In this document: positions 45,902-57,481 of the stretch, in pieces
How positions within the stretch are numbered: the stretch's first letter is position 1
Layout: each line of letters begins with the position of its first letter
Assembly (NCBI GenBank): GCA_029260265.1
Contig: JAJDDO010000024.1
Location: forward strand, 745,458 to 809,457
Direction: 5' to 3'
Origin: Phycisphaerales bacterium
Lineage (GTDB): Bacteria > Planctomycetota > Phycisphaerae > Phycisphaerales > UBA1924
Length of the DNA: 64,000 nt
The notes under the pieces: generated by a model
Database searches by the model: none
Told to the model about the DNA's origin: nothing
The model's input: the letters and a program-made list of their open reading frames with translations, nothing else
Made by a program: the position numbers and the translations under genes

Positions 45902-46299
45902 GCCTGCGGTTCCTCAGCTATGTCTCTCGACTCATTTGCGGCTTGCCTTGCCTCGCGATCGAGGCGATCCTTGTTGAGCAGATTCATTATTTTCTTCTGC
46001 TCGTGCAGGCCCTGATCCACCGTGAATACCAGCTTCGGCATCTCTTTGATCCGGATGCGTGACGCGACATCGTGGCGGATTTTTTTACCCGCGGCCTTGA
46101 GCCCGTGCATGGTGATGTTCTCTTGGTCTTCGGGCATGATCGAGACAAACACCTTGGCGATCGACAGATCCTCGGTCATCTCGACACGGGTGATGGTAAT
46201 CATCCCCTTGATGCGTGGATCTGCAAACCCGCGTGCGAGCCGGTTCTGCAGTTCGCGTTTGATCGTTGAGCCGACTTGGAGGGCTCTGCGTTTGGCCAT
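45898..46299 (-). CDS. rbfA: Ribosome-binding factor A
   Basis: VGSTIKRELQNRLARGFADPRIKGMITITRVEMTEDLSIAKVFVSI; operon with infB. Confidence 0.9.
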   Translation of the reverse strand: MAKRRALQVGSTIKRELQNRLARGFADPRIKGMITITRVEMTEDLSIAKVFVSIMPEDQENITMHGLKAAGKKIRHDVASRIRIKEMPKLVFTVDQGLHEQKKIMNLLNKDRLDREARQAANESRDIAEEPQA

Positions 46300-46320
46300 G
46301 ATTCTCTCCGTGGAACACGA

Positions 46321-49143
46321 TCAATCGAGCGTGCGTTTGACCTCGATGTTTTTGTAGCATTCGAGCACATCGCCATTCTTGATGTCGTCGTACCCAACGA
46401 TCTTCATGCCGCATTCCATGTTCGCACGAACCTCCTTGGCATCGTCCTTGAACCGCTTGAGCTGCTCGAGCTTGCGATCGTTCTCGATGACCACGCCGTC
46501 GCGGGTGACGCGGATGAGCGCGTCGCGTTGGACGATCCCATCGGTGACATAGCACCCGGCGATGGTGCCGACTTTGGATACCTTGAAGACTTCGCGGACC
46601 TCTGCGTGTCCGAGCACTTCTTGGCGGATATCCGGTGAAAGCAGCCCCTCGACCGCTTTCTTGATGTCCTCGACGATGTGGTAGATCACCTGGTAGTTAC
46701 GGATCTCTACGCCCTTGTTCTCCGCGAGTGCTCGCCCCTTGGCGTTGGCGATAACATTGAACCCGATGATGATCGCGCTCGACGCTTCGGCCAGCACGAT
46801 ATCTGAATCGGTGATCCCGCCGACCGCCTTGTGGATGACACGGACCTTGACCTCTTCGTTGGTGACCTTCTCGATCTCCGATGTCAGCACATCGACAGAG
46901 CCCTGAACATCGGCCTTGAGCACCACCAGGATCTCCTTGACATCCTGATCGGCGATCTGCGTGAACATCGTGTCCAGCGTGAGCTTGGGCTGGGCAAGCA
47001 GGGTTTCTCGCTCGCGATCGCGGCGTTGTTCCGCGGCCTTCTCGGCCTCCTTGAGCGATGAAACACAATAGAACTTGTCACCGGCATCCGGAAGATCGTT
47101 GATGCCGGAGATCTGCACGGGCAACGGCGGCAGAACCTTCTTGTGCTTCTTGCCTCGGTCGTCGGTGATATCTCGCACACGCCCAAAGGCACGACCCATG
47201 ACGATGAAATCGCCAACGCTCAACTCGCCTTCTTGGACAAGAATATTGGCAACATTCCCTCGCCCACCCTCCGGGCGAGCTTCGATGACGGTGCCCTGGG
47301 CAGGGCCAGAGAAGTCGCTCTTGAGTTCAAGGATCTCTGCCTGCAGATCAAGGATCTCGAGCAGGTCTTGGATGCCGATATCCTTGATTGCGCTGGTGCG
47401 GACCACTTCTGTTTCGCCACCCCAATCGGTCGGATTGAGCCCGTGTTCTGCAAGTTGCCCGAGGATCCGCTGGATGTTCCCATCGGTTGCCTGCTCTTTG
47501 TCAATCTTGTTGAGCGCAACGATGATCGGCACGCCCGCGGCTTGGGCGTGCGAGATCGATTCGATGGTCTGGGGCATCACGCCGTCATCGGCGGCCACAA
47601 CCAGCACCACGATATCGGTGACATTTGCCCCGCGTGAACGCATCGCGGTAAACGCTTCGTGACCAGGAGTATCAATGAATGTCACGAACTTCTGATTCTT
47701 CTTGTCCGCTCCGACCGGCACACGGAAGGCGCTCGTTGCCTGGGTGATCCCGCCGGCTTCGCCATCGGCGACATGGGCGTTGCGGATCCGGTCGAGCAAT
47801 GAGGTCTTGCCGTGGTCCACATGCCCAAGGATGGTGACGATCGGACCACGCTGGCGTTCGTCCTTGCGATCCCGTTCGGCGAACTGCTCGGCGACTTGTT
47901 CCTCCGCGCTCTTGGCCTCGGTGACCTCGAGCTCGATCTCCCAATCCATCATGATCTCTTGAGCCTTCTCGCTCTCGATGCCCGAGTTGATCGTCGCCAT
48001 CACGCCCTGCATGAAGAGTTTCTTCACGATGTCGGCGCCCTTTACACCGGTCGCGGCGGAGAGGTCCTTGATGGTAAACGGTTCGGTGATGGAGACATTG
48101 CCACCGATCTTGGCAGGCGTTTGTGCCGCGTTGGCGGCGTTGCGCATCTGCTGCTGTCGTTGACGGAGGTATCCACCGGAACTCTTCAATCGTGCGTCAC
48201 GATCGGCTAGATCCGCCGCGGTCCAACCGCCACCGCGGTAAGGCTGATCTCCGCCGCCACGGTTGGTGCCGCCTGTGCGTCTGCGGGTGTTCCCGCCTCC
48301 ACGCGCGGGGCGTCCGTCTGGGGGTATGGCTCCCGCGCCGCCACCCGGCGCGCCCTGCCCGCCGCTGTAACCACCGCCACCGCCATAACCTCCGCCATTG
48401 CGTGGCGGTGGGCGTCTGCGTGGTTCCGAAACGGGTTCAGGAGCTTCAACGCGGACAACCTTGGGGCCGGAGAGCTTGATCGTGCTCTTCTTTTCAAGCT
48501 GACGCCCGGCAGGTGCGATCGTCTTTGGACGCGTGGGCACATTCATCTTTGGTGCTTCGCTCGGTCCCTTCACTTCTGGCTTGGGCGGGCGAACAACTCT
48601 TTGCGGCTCATCTGCTGCCGGCGCTGGGGGCGCACTCGCAGCGGGTGCCTTTGGTGCGTCGATCGGTGGGGGTGTCGATGAGAGCCCCGCCGGAACTTGG
48701 GTCGGGCGAAGAGTTGGTGGCGTGGGTTTCGCCGGTGCAGCAGGCGCGGCGGCTGCTGGAGTCGCGGGCTTGGCCGTCGCTCTGGCTTTGGCTTTGGGCT
48801 TGGGGGGAACTGCCACTGCAACCGTGTTCTCTGTTGCGTCGGATTCATCGGTCGATTCTGATGGGTCGATCGCCTTTGCCTTCGCCTTGGCCTTGCGGGG
48901 TTTGTTTTCGCGGACCTTTTCGATATCGATTTTCTCAGACGACTCAACCGCGGTATGCGGCGAGTCCTCGTTGTCTGTCGATGCGAACCATTCGCGGATC
49001 GTCTGCTCGAGCCCGATCGACACCGTCGACATGTGATTCTTGATCACATCCTTCGGGATGCCCTCGGCGTGGCATTTTTCAACGATCGCTTTGGACTTGA
49101 TGCCCATCTGTTTCGCGATTTCAAAGATTCGTGTATTGGCCAA
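46321..49143 (-). CDS. infB: Translation initiation factor IF-2 (TTG start)
   Basis: [42 protein letters not shown]-terminal [14 protein letters not shown]. Confidence 0.96.
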   Translation of the reverse strand: MANTRIFEIAKQMGIKSKAIVEKCHAEGIPKDVIKNHMSTVSIGLEQTIREWFASTDNEDSPHTAVESSEKIDIEKVRENKPRKAKAKAKAIDPSESTDESDATENTVAVAVPPKPKAKARATAKPATPAAAAPAAPAKPTPPTLRPTQVPAGLSSTPPPIDAPKAPAASAPPAPAADEPQRVVRPPKPEVKGPSEAPKMNVPTRPKTIAPAGRQLEKKSTIKLSGPKVVRVEAPEPVSEPRRRPPPRNGGGYGGGGGYSGGQGAPGGGAGAIPPDGRPARGGGNTRRRTGGTNRGGGDQPYRGGGWTAADLADRDARLKSSGGYLRQRQQQMRNAANAAQTPAKIGGNVSITEPFTIKDLSAATGVKGADIVKKLFMQGVMATINSGIESEKAQEIMMDWEIELEVTEAKSAEEQVAEQFAERDRKDERQRGPIVTILGHVDHGKTSLLDRIRNAHVADGEAGGITQATSAFRVPVGADKKNQKFVTFIDTPGHEAFTAMRSRGANVTDIVVLVVAADDGVMPQTIESISHAQAAGVPIIVALNKIDKEQATDGNIQRILGQLAEHGLNPTDWGGETEVVRTSAIKDIGIQDLLEILDLQAEILELKSDFSGPAQGTVIEARPEGGRGNVANILVQEGELSVGDFIVMGRAFGRVRDITDDRGKKHKKVLPPLPVQISGINDLPDAGDKFYCVSSLKEAEKAAEQRRDRERETLLAQPKLTLDTMFTQIADQDVKEILVVLKADVQGSVDVLTSEIEKVTNEEVKVRVIHKAVGGITDSDIVLAEASSAIIIGFNVIANAKGRALAENKGVEIRNYQVIYHIVEDIKKAVEGLLSPDIRQEVLGHAEVREVFKVSKVGTIAGCYVTDGIVQRDALIRVTRDGVVIENDRKLEQLKRFKDDAKEVRANMECGMKIVGYDDIKNGDVLECYKNIEVKRTLD

Positions 49144-49210
49144 CTGCTTCTCCGTCTGATGTATCGATCAACCGCGTATGTGCGGTCTGTGTGGTTTCTT
49201 AACTCCGAGT

Positions 49211-50602
49211 TCAGCTGTCGCCAAGGATGTCGGCGGCACGAGACTCGGAGTGTTCGTCTGGTTCGGTGGTCTCGGTTGATTCCGGTTCTGGAGCCGGTGC
49301 TGGTGCTGCCCCGAGGATGGCTGCAGCGGCAACATCTGGTGAGATGTCTTCGCCTGAGATCGCACCCGAAAGAATCGCCGATGCCGCTTCTTCCTCTTCC
49401 GCCTTGCGGGCGGCGGCTTCTGCCTTTTCACGCTCTTGCTCTTCCGCGACCACCTTGGATTTGGCGGCGCAGAGCTCGACCGCCTGCTCGGCGAGCGCTT
49501 CGTCGATTTCAAGCTCAACCATCAGCATCTCGACGCCGATCTCTTCGACATCAAACACCGAGATCATGCCCAGGGCGGCCAAGCGGTCAACGCCCTCGGT
49601 CGTGATTCCCTCGATCTGTGTAAGCGTTTCAGACAGTGTTTCGAGCCCCTTGGTGAACTCTTCCGGGGTCAGGATGTCAACATCCCAGCCAGTCAACCGG
49701 GCAGCGAGTCGAACATTCTGTCCACGCTTGCCGATCGCCAATGAAAGCTGATCATCACGGACAACAACAGTCGAACGCCCGAGCTCGAAGCACAATGAGA
49801 TTTCTTGAACCTCGGCGGGCTTGAGTGCGTTGGCAATGAGAATCTGTGAGGACTCATTCCAGCGGACGATGTCAATCTTTTCGCCGTTCAACTCGTCAAC
49901 GATTGTCTTGATCCGTGACCCGCGGATGCCGACGCATGCGCCGACCGCATCGACCTTCGAGTCGATCGAGGAGACCGCCATTTTGGTGCGGTAACCGGGT
50001 TCGCGGGCGATTGCCTTGATCTCGATGGTGCGTTCCATGACCTCTGGGACTTCGACCTCGAAGAGCCTGCGGATGAAGTCTGGGTGTCCACGCGAGAGGT
50101 AGATGCTCACGCGGTTGCCCTGGTCTTTGACATCAGAAATGGTCGCGCGGACTCGGTCGCCGGGGGCGAACTGCTCTCCGGGGATCTGCTCGGAGCGGAG
50201 CATCATGCATTCGGCGCGATCAACCTCTACGACGAGGGCGCCGCGTTCGTACCGCTGGGCGATGCCGACAATGATCTCACCGATCCGTTTCGAGAAGACT
50301 TCCATGAGGGATTGGCGTTCGTCATCGCGGAAACGCTGGATCATCACCTGCTTGAATGTCTGGGCGGCGATGCGACCAAAGTCACCCGGATCCATGTCAA
50401 GCGGCTCGTCATAGCGGAACAGCTGGATCTCTCCAGTGATCGGGTCAACCGCGCACTGGAACTCATCCGCATCGAGCGTTCCAAAGAACTTCCTGCACGC
50501 GGAGACCATCGCGCTCTCGAGGTCCGCGATCAGCAGCGAACGATCAATGTTGCGGTCGCGTGCGATTGAATCGAGGATTCGCATCATTTCTGAGGTGTTC
50601 AT
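49211..50602 (-). CDS. nusA: Transcription termination/antitermination factor NusA
   Basis: S1/KH region AVSSIDSKVDAVGACVGIRGSRIKTIVDELNGEKIDIVRW, LAIGKRGQNVRLAARLTGWDVDI. Confidence 0.95.
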   Translation of the reverse strand: MNTSEMMRILDSIARDRNIDRSLLIADLESAMVSACRKFFGTLDADEFQCAVDPITGEIQLFRYDEPLDMDPGDFGRIAAQTFKQVMIQRFRDDERQSLMEVFSKRIGEIIVGIAQRYERGALVVEVDRAECMMLRSEQIPGEQFAPGDRVRATISDVKDQGNRVSIYLSRGHPDFIRRLFEVEVPEVMERTIEIKAIAREPGYRTKMAVSSIDSKVDAVGACVGIRGSRIKTIVDELNGEKIDIVRWNESSQILIANALKPAEVQEISLCFELGRSTVVVRDDQLSLAIGKRGQNVRLAARLTGWDVDILTPEEFTKGLETLSETLTQIEGITTEGVDRLAALGMISVFDVEEIGVEMLMVELEIDEALAEQAVELCAAKSKVVAEEQEREKAEAAARKAEEEEAASAILSGAISGEDISPDVAAAAILGAAPAPAPEPESTETTEPDEHSESRAADILGDS

Positions 50603-51042
50603 TTAAGTCTCCGGTGTCTGTTTCCGCATTGCGGGATTTGTTGTTGAGTTGCCAAGATGTTGAGTTGTCTGTTTGTGGGATCAAATTCCAAAACACAAAC
50701 GACCGCGAGCTTGGATTAAGCTGCGGCCTTGCGCGATAAACGAGGACGGGGAATCCCTGTCTTCGCTCCATTCCGGGTTGGACAACGCTGTTATTGCATC
50801 GCCCGCACCTTCCTAGGCAGTCCAGTACCGATTTGAATCAGGCACCTATCAGACTTCATCACGCACAGCCATAACCATGTCCGCACTCCGATCAGCCGGA
50901 CCCCATGCCCGGCTTCATACATCAAGTGTAGAACCCCGGTGCCCATATTCAACCGCTCACCGTGTTTGGATGGGCAATATCAGGGGATTGGGACGGAGAT
51001 GGATTGTGCAGTTTGCCGCCCAGATAGGCCGAATTGTTGGCA

Positions 51043-53451
51043 ATGAGCGTGATTTCGCACCAACCGATGGTTTCCACAATCGAAGCGTGGGCCAAAATAG
51101 CCGAGCTTGGACCCCGATTGGCTGCAAACCCCAGCGACGGATCCATCAAACTTCAATGGATTCAGGCTCTGCTGGCGATCGGTCTGCGAACCCTCGCGTT
51201 GCATGAAATTCAGCAACTCGCTTCCGATACCCGAATGCATGCTCAACTGGTGGACCTCATCGCGAAGGCAGAACGCATAGACGATGACCTGATCACCCCC
51301 GAGCAACGCGAGCAGATCCTGCGAACCAATCTTGGCAGGCTTGGCCCAGCGATTGAAAATCAAAATGAACTGGACCGTTGGCGTGCATCGGCGTACGAAC
51401 AAATCCAGTTCAGATGTGCCGATGCCAACATCGTCCGCGTCGTCGCAGGCCGCGTCGACCAACTCCAAGACATCCGCTCGGGGCTCCGCGGGATGATCAA
51501 CCAAGCGATCACCACGCTCACCGGACGACCCCGAGGCCCGATCGTGCTCGACGGCGTCAGCCCGCCTTGGATACTCCAACGGCTCCTCGAAGAAGACGCC
51601 CAGCCCACCACACTGGGCTTCCGCCAGCAACTCATCGTGGTCCAACCGAGCTGGTCGGATTTCTTGGACGGGATGTCCATGATCGACCTGGGTGAACAGA
51701 TCGGCGACGATCGAATCGAATGGTTCGTCGGCCCCGATGCGATCGACCGCTTTTCCTCGTATATCCGTCGACACTCTGGCAAAGCCCATTCGAGTGTCCT
51801 GATCGCAAACCCGGGCAACCAGTCTCCAAGGGTATCAGAGATTCAGCAGGTCCTTGGCGATCTTGACAAAGAGGAACAGGCGCACAACGACACGCTGTAC
51901 AAAGACCTCGCCGATCGGTACTCCGATCGGGACGCGATCCATTGGTCCGCTCGCTTTCAACGCCGGAGCGAGCCGCTGCGGGTCCTGATCCCGACCTCTC
52001 GGTACACGACCTATCTCAAGCATTCGTGCGCAGACCTTCAGCGTGCACTCGAGGGGATCGGGTGCCAGTGCCGGGTCATCATGGAACCCGACGACTTGAG
52101 CGTATTCCCGGTTGATTCCTACCTTCGTGCGCTCGACGATTTTGATCCGGATCTCGTCGTCACGATCAACTACCCGCGTTCAACGATCGCCGAGCGGATC
52201 CCGCCGGGTGTGCCCTATGTGTGCTGGGTGCAAGACGCGATGGTTCATCTGTTCAACGAAGACTGCGGCAACGCGGTCGGTGAGCGTGAGTTCTTCGTTG
52301 GGATGATCCATCCAGAGCTTGCCGGTCGGTACGCCTATCCACAGGATCAGATGCAATGGATGCCGATGCCCGCAAGCCAATCAAAGTTCGCCGGCTCTGC
52401 GTCGAGCAGCCCCTACGAATGCGAGATCGCCTGGGTCACCCACCAGAGCGAGCCGGTTGATGTCCAGTGCGATCGGCTGCTCGGCATGGTTTGCGAGCAC
52501 TTCCCTGATCGCGCAGCACATTTCGAGACCCTGTTTACACAAATCCGCGACGGATTCTCTGAAGATCCCGCTCGTTTCGTTTTCTCATGGCTCAACCAGC
52601 TCACCGATGAATGTCTCTTCCCGGATCAAGACCCTCACGCGGAATCAATCATTCGAGCCCACGCCATCCACGGCATGGTCTACCCCATCGCCGAGCGGCT
52701 TTTTCGCCACGAAACCCTCCGCTGGGCGAATGAACTCGCCGAGAAGAACAACTGGCGTCTGCGTGTGTTCGGAAACGGGTGGGATGCCAACCCCGAGTTC
52801 GCCCACCTCGCCGCCGGCCCGGTCGAGCACGGGCATCAACTGCACGAGTGCTACCGATCCTCAGCGGTCCAAATCCACGCGTCGCTGCACCAGCCGATGC
52901 ACCAGCGCGTCAGCGAGTGCCTGATCTCCGGCGGGCTGCCGATCGTGCGTGTCGCCCGCGATGCGTTCGCGATGATGAACGACGCGGCCGTGCTCGAAGC
53001 AGTCGAATCCGGCGCAGCCACTCCAATTTATGAGGGCGATACGCAGACGGCTCTGCGTGCAACGCTTGAAGACAATCCGAGCGGCGCAAAGATGATTGAA
53101 TGCATCCGTCGGCTTGGGCTGTGCACCGAAAACGAGTTCGCCGAGCGTACGCTCACCTGGCCGATGACCAAGGTGCTCGCTGCCCAGCAATCCAGCCGGT
53201 CTTCAGCGCAGCGTGCAAACACGGATCGGTTCTGCTCCATGACCGATTCTCTTTTCGCCAACAAACCGGGGCTCGAAGACCTCATTCGGCGGGCGGTGAC
53301 GGATCCGCAATGGCGTGACGCGCAAAGGGCGCACGCCCGCAGTTCCCTCGATGCGGTCTACACGATGGAAGGTTTCGCAGAGCAGGTGCTGAAGTTTGTC
53401 GCCGACTCGATAAGCGATCAATCTACAGCCGAGACTCGCCCCACGCGCTGA
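51043..53451 (+). CDS. Large glycosyltransferase-like protein (CgeB/GT1-like C-terminal half)
   Basis: DFDPDLVVTINYPRSTIAERIPPGVPYVCWVQDAM; LRVFGNGWDANPEF...CYRSSAVQIHASLHQPMHQRVSECLISGGLPIVR. Confidence 0.65.
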   Translation: MSVISHQPMVSTIEAWAKIAELGPRLAANPSDGSIKLQWIQALLAIGLRTLALHEIQQLASDTRMHAQLVDLIAKAERIDDDLITPEQREQILRTNLGRLGPAIENQNELDRWRASAYEQIQFRCADANIVRVVAGRVDQLQDIRSGLRGMINQAITTLTGRPRGPIVLDGVSPPWILQRLLEEDAQPTTLGFRQQLIVVQPSWSDFLDGMSMIDLGEQIGDDRIEWFVGPDAIDRFSSYIRRHSGKAHSSVLIANPGNQSPRVSEIQQVLGDLDKEEQAHNDTLYKDLADRYSDRDAIHWSARFQRRSEPLRVLIPTSRYTTYLKHSCADLQRALEGIGCQCRVIMEPDDLSVFPVDSYLRALDDFDPDLVVTINYPRSTIAERIPPGVPYVCWVQDAMVHLFNEDCGNAVGEREFFVGMIHPELAGRYAYPQDQMQWMPMPASQSKFAGSASSSPYECEIAWVTHQSEPVDVQCDRLLGMVCEHFPDRAAHFETLFTQIRDGFSEDPARFVFSWLNQLTDECLFPDQDPHAESIIRAHAIHGMVYPIAERLFRHETLRWANELAEKNNWRLRVFGNGWDANPEFAHLAAGPVEHGHQLHECYRSSAVQIHASLHQPMHQRVSECLISGGLPIVRVARDAFAMMNDAAVLEAVESGAATPIYEGDTQTALRATLEDNPSGAKMIECIRRLGLCTENEFAERTLTWPMTKVLAAQQSSRSSAQRANTDRFCSMTDSLFANKPGLEDLIRRAVTDPQWRDAQRAHARSSLDAVYTMEGFAEQVLKFVADSISDQSTAETRPTR

Positions 53452-55276
53452 GCATACAGATCGAACGCAGCTTGTACACCGCTCTGTGGGGCACAAACGA
53501 CATCCAGTCCGAGCGAAGATATCCGCCGGTGACCAGCTTCGATCGGTTCACCTGTTTGCTGATTGCGATCCACTGTTCCCATTCATCTCTACGCCGAAGA
53601 CTAAACCCCTGCTTGGCGCGTTTCGTGAATGTTTCGCCAAGCACTGCTGATGCATATCGCCGAAGATCCGGGCGGTTGGTCTCGTTGCTGTGTTCCATTT
53701 CAATCGGGCGAACACGGGCACCGAGCCCGTATTCGAGCAGCTTACGATCAAGCATCGGCGATCGAACCTCGAGCCCGAAGTGCATGCTCGCGCGGTCAAG
53801 CTTCGGAAGTATCGAGTTGGCGCAGAACCCGAGCAGATCAAGGCGCTGGACCCGCCTGAGGTGGTCGAGCTCGGGGCGGTCTTGATCGGTTAGCCAGGAC
53901 GCCGCACGCTCTTCGTCGTACCAGCCGCCCAGGGTGTGCGTGAGCGCACACGATTCCGCCGGATGAAACCCCGCCATGACCCGCGAGAGGTACCCATGCA
54001 CGAATGAGTGCGATCCGAACACCGTGCCAGCGATGTTGCGTGCGTCATCCGAAGCGTCGGGCGAGCGGATGAGTTCACTGAGTGGTTCCGATTGCGATCT
54101 GAGCGATCGGTTCTGTGCGAGGTTCTGCCAGGCGTGTTCGCCTTGCTCGCGTTGCCAGAGGTATCCGCCGAATCCCTCGTCGCCGCCATCCCCTCCGAGC
54201 AGGGTCTTTCCACTCCGCGAAGCGTGTCCACAGATCCGGGTTTGGGTGAGCAACGCAGAGTGTGATTGAGGCTCATCAAAGGCATCGGCATAGACATCCA
54301 ACTCGACGCCCAGATCCCATCGGTGATCGGCGGTGTTGCATACAAGCCCAAGCCGATCCGCAAGTCGGCGCGCATCAGCGCTCTCGTCCTCCGGGCCGTC
54401 CATGGCGAGCGTGAAACAAGCCGGGTGTGCACCAAGCCGGGTTGCAGCACCGGTGACGCACGCCGAATCGAGCCCGCCAGAGAGGAACACACCCACCGGG
54501 ACATCGCTGCGGAGATGCTCGCGGACTGTCCGCTCCCACATCTCGGCAAACTGATCTGCATCCAGCCCGGGTCCGGTTGATTCATCGGGTGGTGACCAAT
54601 ACCGCTCGGTTTGCAGTTTACTGCCGGGCTTCCAACGAAGCGTGTGTCCGCTGCAGAGCTTGTGCATCCCGGTCCACATCGTCATCGGCGCGGGGCAGCA
54701 TCCCAGCGTGAGCACATGACGAAGCGCGATCGGATCGAGCGGCTCCCGATTCTCATTTAGCGCCCGCACCGCATCGGCATCCGATGCGATCAACACCCGC
54801 CCGTTTTCTTGCATATACACCAGAGGCTTCATGCCCGCGTGATCGACCGCTGCGAACAGCTCGTGTGTCCGATCATCCCAGATCACCACGCTGAACATCC
54901 CGCGGATCCGCTCGATCAATCCCCGTCCCCATCGGATCCACCCCTCAACGAGCACCTCGGTGTCGCAGCTCGATCGGAACCGATGCCCCCGGGATTCAAG
55001 CTGGCTGCGAAGCTCGGGCGCGTTGTAGATCTCGCCGTTGAAGCTGACGGCAACCTGTCCGTGAGCGCCGATCATCGGCTGGTGCCCGCGGGGGGTCGGG
55101 TCCACAATCGCCAGCCTTGTATGCCCGAGCGCCGCGTGCCCCGATGGGCTGACCCAGGTGCCCGATCCATCTGGTCCTCGCCGTGTGAGCCGATCCATGC
55201 ATCGAGTCCAGGGCGTCGATTCCGTCAGGTGCGGGTCGAGCGGGCGATCCGCAAGGATGGCTGCGATTCCACACAC
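53423..55276 (-). CDS. asnB: Asparagine synthase (glutamine-hydrolysing), GTG start giving Cys at position 2
   Basis: (V)CGIAAIL; ALGHTRLAIVDPTPRGHQPM; VSFNGEIYNAPELR; PVGVFLSGGLDSACVTG. Confidence 0.92.
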   Translation of the reverse strand: MCGIAAILADRPLDPHLTESTPWTRCMDRLTRRGPDGSGTWVSPSGHAALGHTRLAIVDPTPRGHQPMIGAHGQVAVSFNGEIYNAPELRSQLESRGHRFRSSCDTEVLVEGWIRWGRGLIERIRGMFSVVIWDDRTHELFAAVDHAGMKPLVYMQENGRVLIASDADAVRALNENREPLDPIALRHVLTLGCCPAPMTMWTGMHKLCSGHTLRWKPGSKLQTERYWSPPDESTGPGLDADQFAEMWERTVREHLRSDVPVGVFLSGGLDSACVTGAATRLGAHPACFTLAMDGPEDESADARRLADRLGLVCNTADHRWDLGVELDVYADAFDEPQSHSALLTQTRICGHASRSGKTLLGGDGGDEGFGGYLWQREQGEHAWQNLAQNRSLRSQSEPLSELIRSPDASDDARNIAGTVFGSHSFVHGYLSRVMAGFHPAESCALTHTLGGWYDEERAASWLTDQDRPELDHLRRVQRLDLLGFCANSILPKLDRASMHFGLEVRSPMLDRKLLEYGLGARVRPIEMEHSNETNRPDLRRYASAVLGETFTKRAKQGFSLRRRDEWEQWIAISKQVNRSKLVTGGYLRSDWMSFVPHRAVYKLRSICMLSAWGESRL

Positions 55277-55278
55277 GG

Positions 55279-56208
55279 TTAGGCATACGCCTTGCGCGAG
55301 CTGCCCAAAGGCGGGTGATCTACATACTGCATTGTTTCGCCCGGTCCTTGCGAAAACCGGAGCAGGTCGCGGATCCATTTCAGCGTCATGGTGTCCTCGC
55401 GAAAATCGTGCCGGAGAAGGTGTTCGCGGATGTACCGGTCGGTATCCGCAATCACCATCGGAGGCTTCTCACTCAACCCAGCATCAATCATCCGTTGATC
55501 AAACCCAGGATACCGAGCGTCCCAATCGTACTCAGTTGGTTGGTCAGATGTCGATGTTGCATCCTCAAATCCCCAGAGTGCCGCCCTCGCATCGGGCGAG
55601 ATGGCGCGGAGTGGTTCGAGCCGACTGATGAACAACTCAGGCTCCTTTGCTTTGCGTGCTCTGAGCATGGACTTAATGTACACATGGCGGAGCGATTGCT
55701 CGTACTCGTGCAACCCGAAGACCTTGGCGTAGCATTCGCGTGTATGCCCGCGCTCACGCATCGCGTCCTGAATCGCGCTCTCGGGGCGGAGCGGCTCGTC
55801 CGCATTGGGAGTGACGCAGAGAGCTTCTTCAAGCATGGAAGCGCGGTAGCAGTGCAGCCCACGCGTGGCGAGCCCGCCGAGGGTATTGCACAAGAACAGA
55901 GGCGTGGCGCAGAATGCTTCGGGCGCCATCTTGCCGCAGACTTCACGGATCCGGCAGACGACATCGCTGAGGAGCAACAAATCGGCATCAACCGCGATCA
56001 ACCACGGACGCGCGGATTCGATCCCGATCGTGAATGATGCTCGAACTGCCCGCGAGAACGGCCGCTCGTGGATCACAACACATTGCGAACTGTTCGGGAG
56101 TGTAGATTTCAAGAGCTCAGCGCAGTGGTGTTCTGTCCGCTCGCCCGCCGAGCGGATCACTACGGTGAGTTCAGATGCATCAGGATATCTACGCTCTGGT
56201 GCGGACAT
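55279..56208 (-). CDS. Glycosyltransferase-like protein
   Basis: TVVIRSAGERTEHHCAELL..., WLIAVDADLLLLSDVV (DxD-like); adjacent to asnB. Confidence 0.55.
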   Translation of the reverse strand: MSAPERRYPDASELTVVIRSAGERTEHHCAELLKSTLPNSSQCVVIHERPFSRAVRASFTIGIESARPWLIAVDADLLLLSDVVCRIREVCGKMAPEAFCATPLFLCNTLGGLATRGLHCYRASMLEEALCVTPNADEPLRPESAIQDAMRERGHTRECYAKVFGLHEYEQSLRHVYIKSMLRARKAKEPELFISRLEPLRAISPDARAALWGFEDATSTSDQPTEYDWDARYPGFDQRMIDAGLSEKPPMVIADTDRYIREHLLRHDFREDTMTLKWIRDLLRFSQGPGETMQYVDHPPLGSSRKAYA

Positions 56209-56239
56209 GATGGTGTATGCTAGTGTATCTTGGAGCCTG

Positions 56240-57481
56240 ATGCATATGCCCGAACCGATCACAGTCCTTCTTCCGATCCATCGTTGGGATGGGCACACCG
56301 ATGACGCCATCGGATCAATCATCGAACAGACCCACCAAGCGTTCGAGCTCCTCCTGATCGTCAACGGCCCGGATGCCCAGAGCAGGGCAAAGGCCCGGGT
56401 CTATGAGCTCCGCGACCCACGGATCCGGATGATCGAGCATCCAGAACCGAGCCTGCCCAAAGCGCTCAATCTCGGGATCGAGCACGCCAAGTATGAACTG
56501 ATCGCCCGCATGGACAGCGATGACTGGTCGCACCCGGATCGGCTCGCGATCCAGGGGCGATTTATGCAAGCCAACCCCTCGCTGGGCGGATGCGGCGTGG
56601 GCACCTCGATCGTGGATCCGGACGGGAGCCTACTGCATGCGCACCTCCCGCCGACCAGCAGCGAAGAGACCCGTTGGCGCGTGCTGATCTGGAACCCATT
56701 TGTACACGGGTCGATGATGATCAGAAAACAAGCGGTTCAGAGTGTCGGCGGGTACGACGAAACCCTCTTACGGGCCCAAGATTATGATCTCTGGATCAGG
56801 CTTGCGGGGTTCGGTTTGTCGGGGATCCCCAGCATCCTTTATACGCACCGATCGACGCGCCGGGCGATATCCGATGCGACCGCCTCTGGGCTCGATGATG
56901 TTCAGTCTGCGCACACCGCGGAGATTCTCACCCGTGCATGGGCTGGTCTGAGTGATCGCCAGGATCCAATGGTGCAGCCGATCATGGCCGAGATTGCCCG
57001 AGGCGATGCATCGGCGCGATCTCAGCTCGAGCACCTCATGCAGACCCGGGGGCCGACGAGGCAGATGCTCATGGCGTGGATGTGGTCGTGCTGGCGTCAT
57101 CCCGTTGCGCCAACGGATCACGCTCAACGCAGCGACCGAATCAGCGGCACACGCGATCTGCTTTGCGAACTTGGGATCAGCAGGGTCTGGCTGTGGGGGG
57201 CGGGCGACCTTGCCCGCAGCCTCCTCGCTGAGCGTGAAGCCCTTGGCGTGCAAGTCGTTGGGGTAGTCGATGATTTTCGCGCCGGATCCGCCATCAACGG
57301 TCTTCCAATCGCCCATTCAGATGAACTGCCCGCGATCATGGGCGAGCACGAGGCGGTGCTGATCGCGTCGGACCTCTACGAGCAAGCAATCTGGGACCGA
57401 TCCGCCTCCCATCGTTCAAAGGGGATCCGGGTGATTCGGCTTGTAGATTCTTCCTGCCCATCTGCGGAACCGGTGCCATGA
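56240..57481 (+). CDS. GT2 glycosyltransferase with C-terminal Rossmann/PglD-N-like module
   Basis: ITVLLPIHRWDGHTDDAIGSIIEQT, LIARMDSDDWSHPDRL; C-terminal RVWLWGAGDLARSLLAE...VVGVVDD. Confidence 0.85.
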   Translation: MHMPEPITVLLPIHRWDGHTDDAIGSIIEQTHQAFELLLIVNGPDAQSRAKARVYELRDPRIRMIEHPEPSLPKALNLGIEHAKYELIARMDSDDWSHPDRLAIQGRFMQANPSLGGCGVGTSIVDPDGSLLHAHLPPTSSEETRWRVLIWNPFVHGSMMIRKQAVQSVGGYDETLLRAQDYDLWIRLAGFGLSGIPSILYTHRSTRRAISDATASGLDDVQSAHTAEILTRAWAGLSDRQDPMVQPIMAEIARGDASARSQLEHLMQTRGPTRQMLMAWMWSCWRHPVAPTDHAQRSDRISGTRDLLCELGISRVWLWGAGDLARSLLAEREALGVQVVGVVDDFRAGSAINGLPIAHSDELPAIMGEHEAVLIASDLYEQAIWDRSASHRSKGIRVIRLVDSSCPSAEPVP

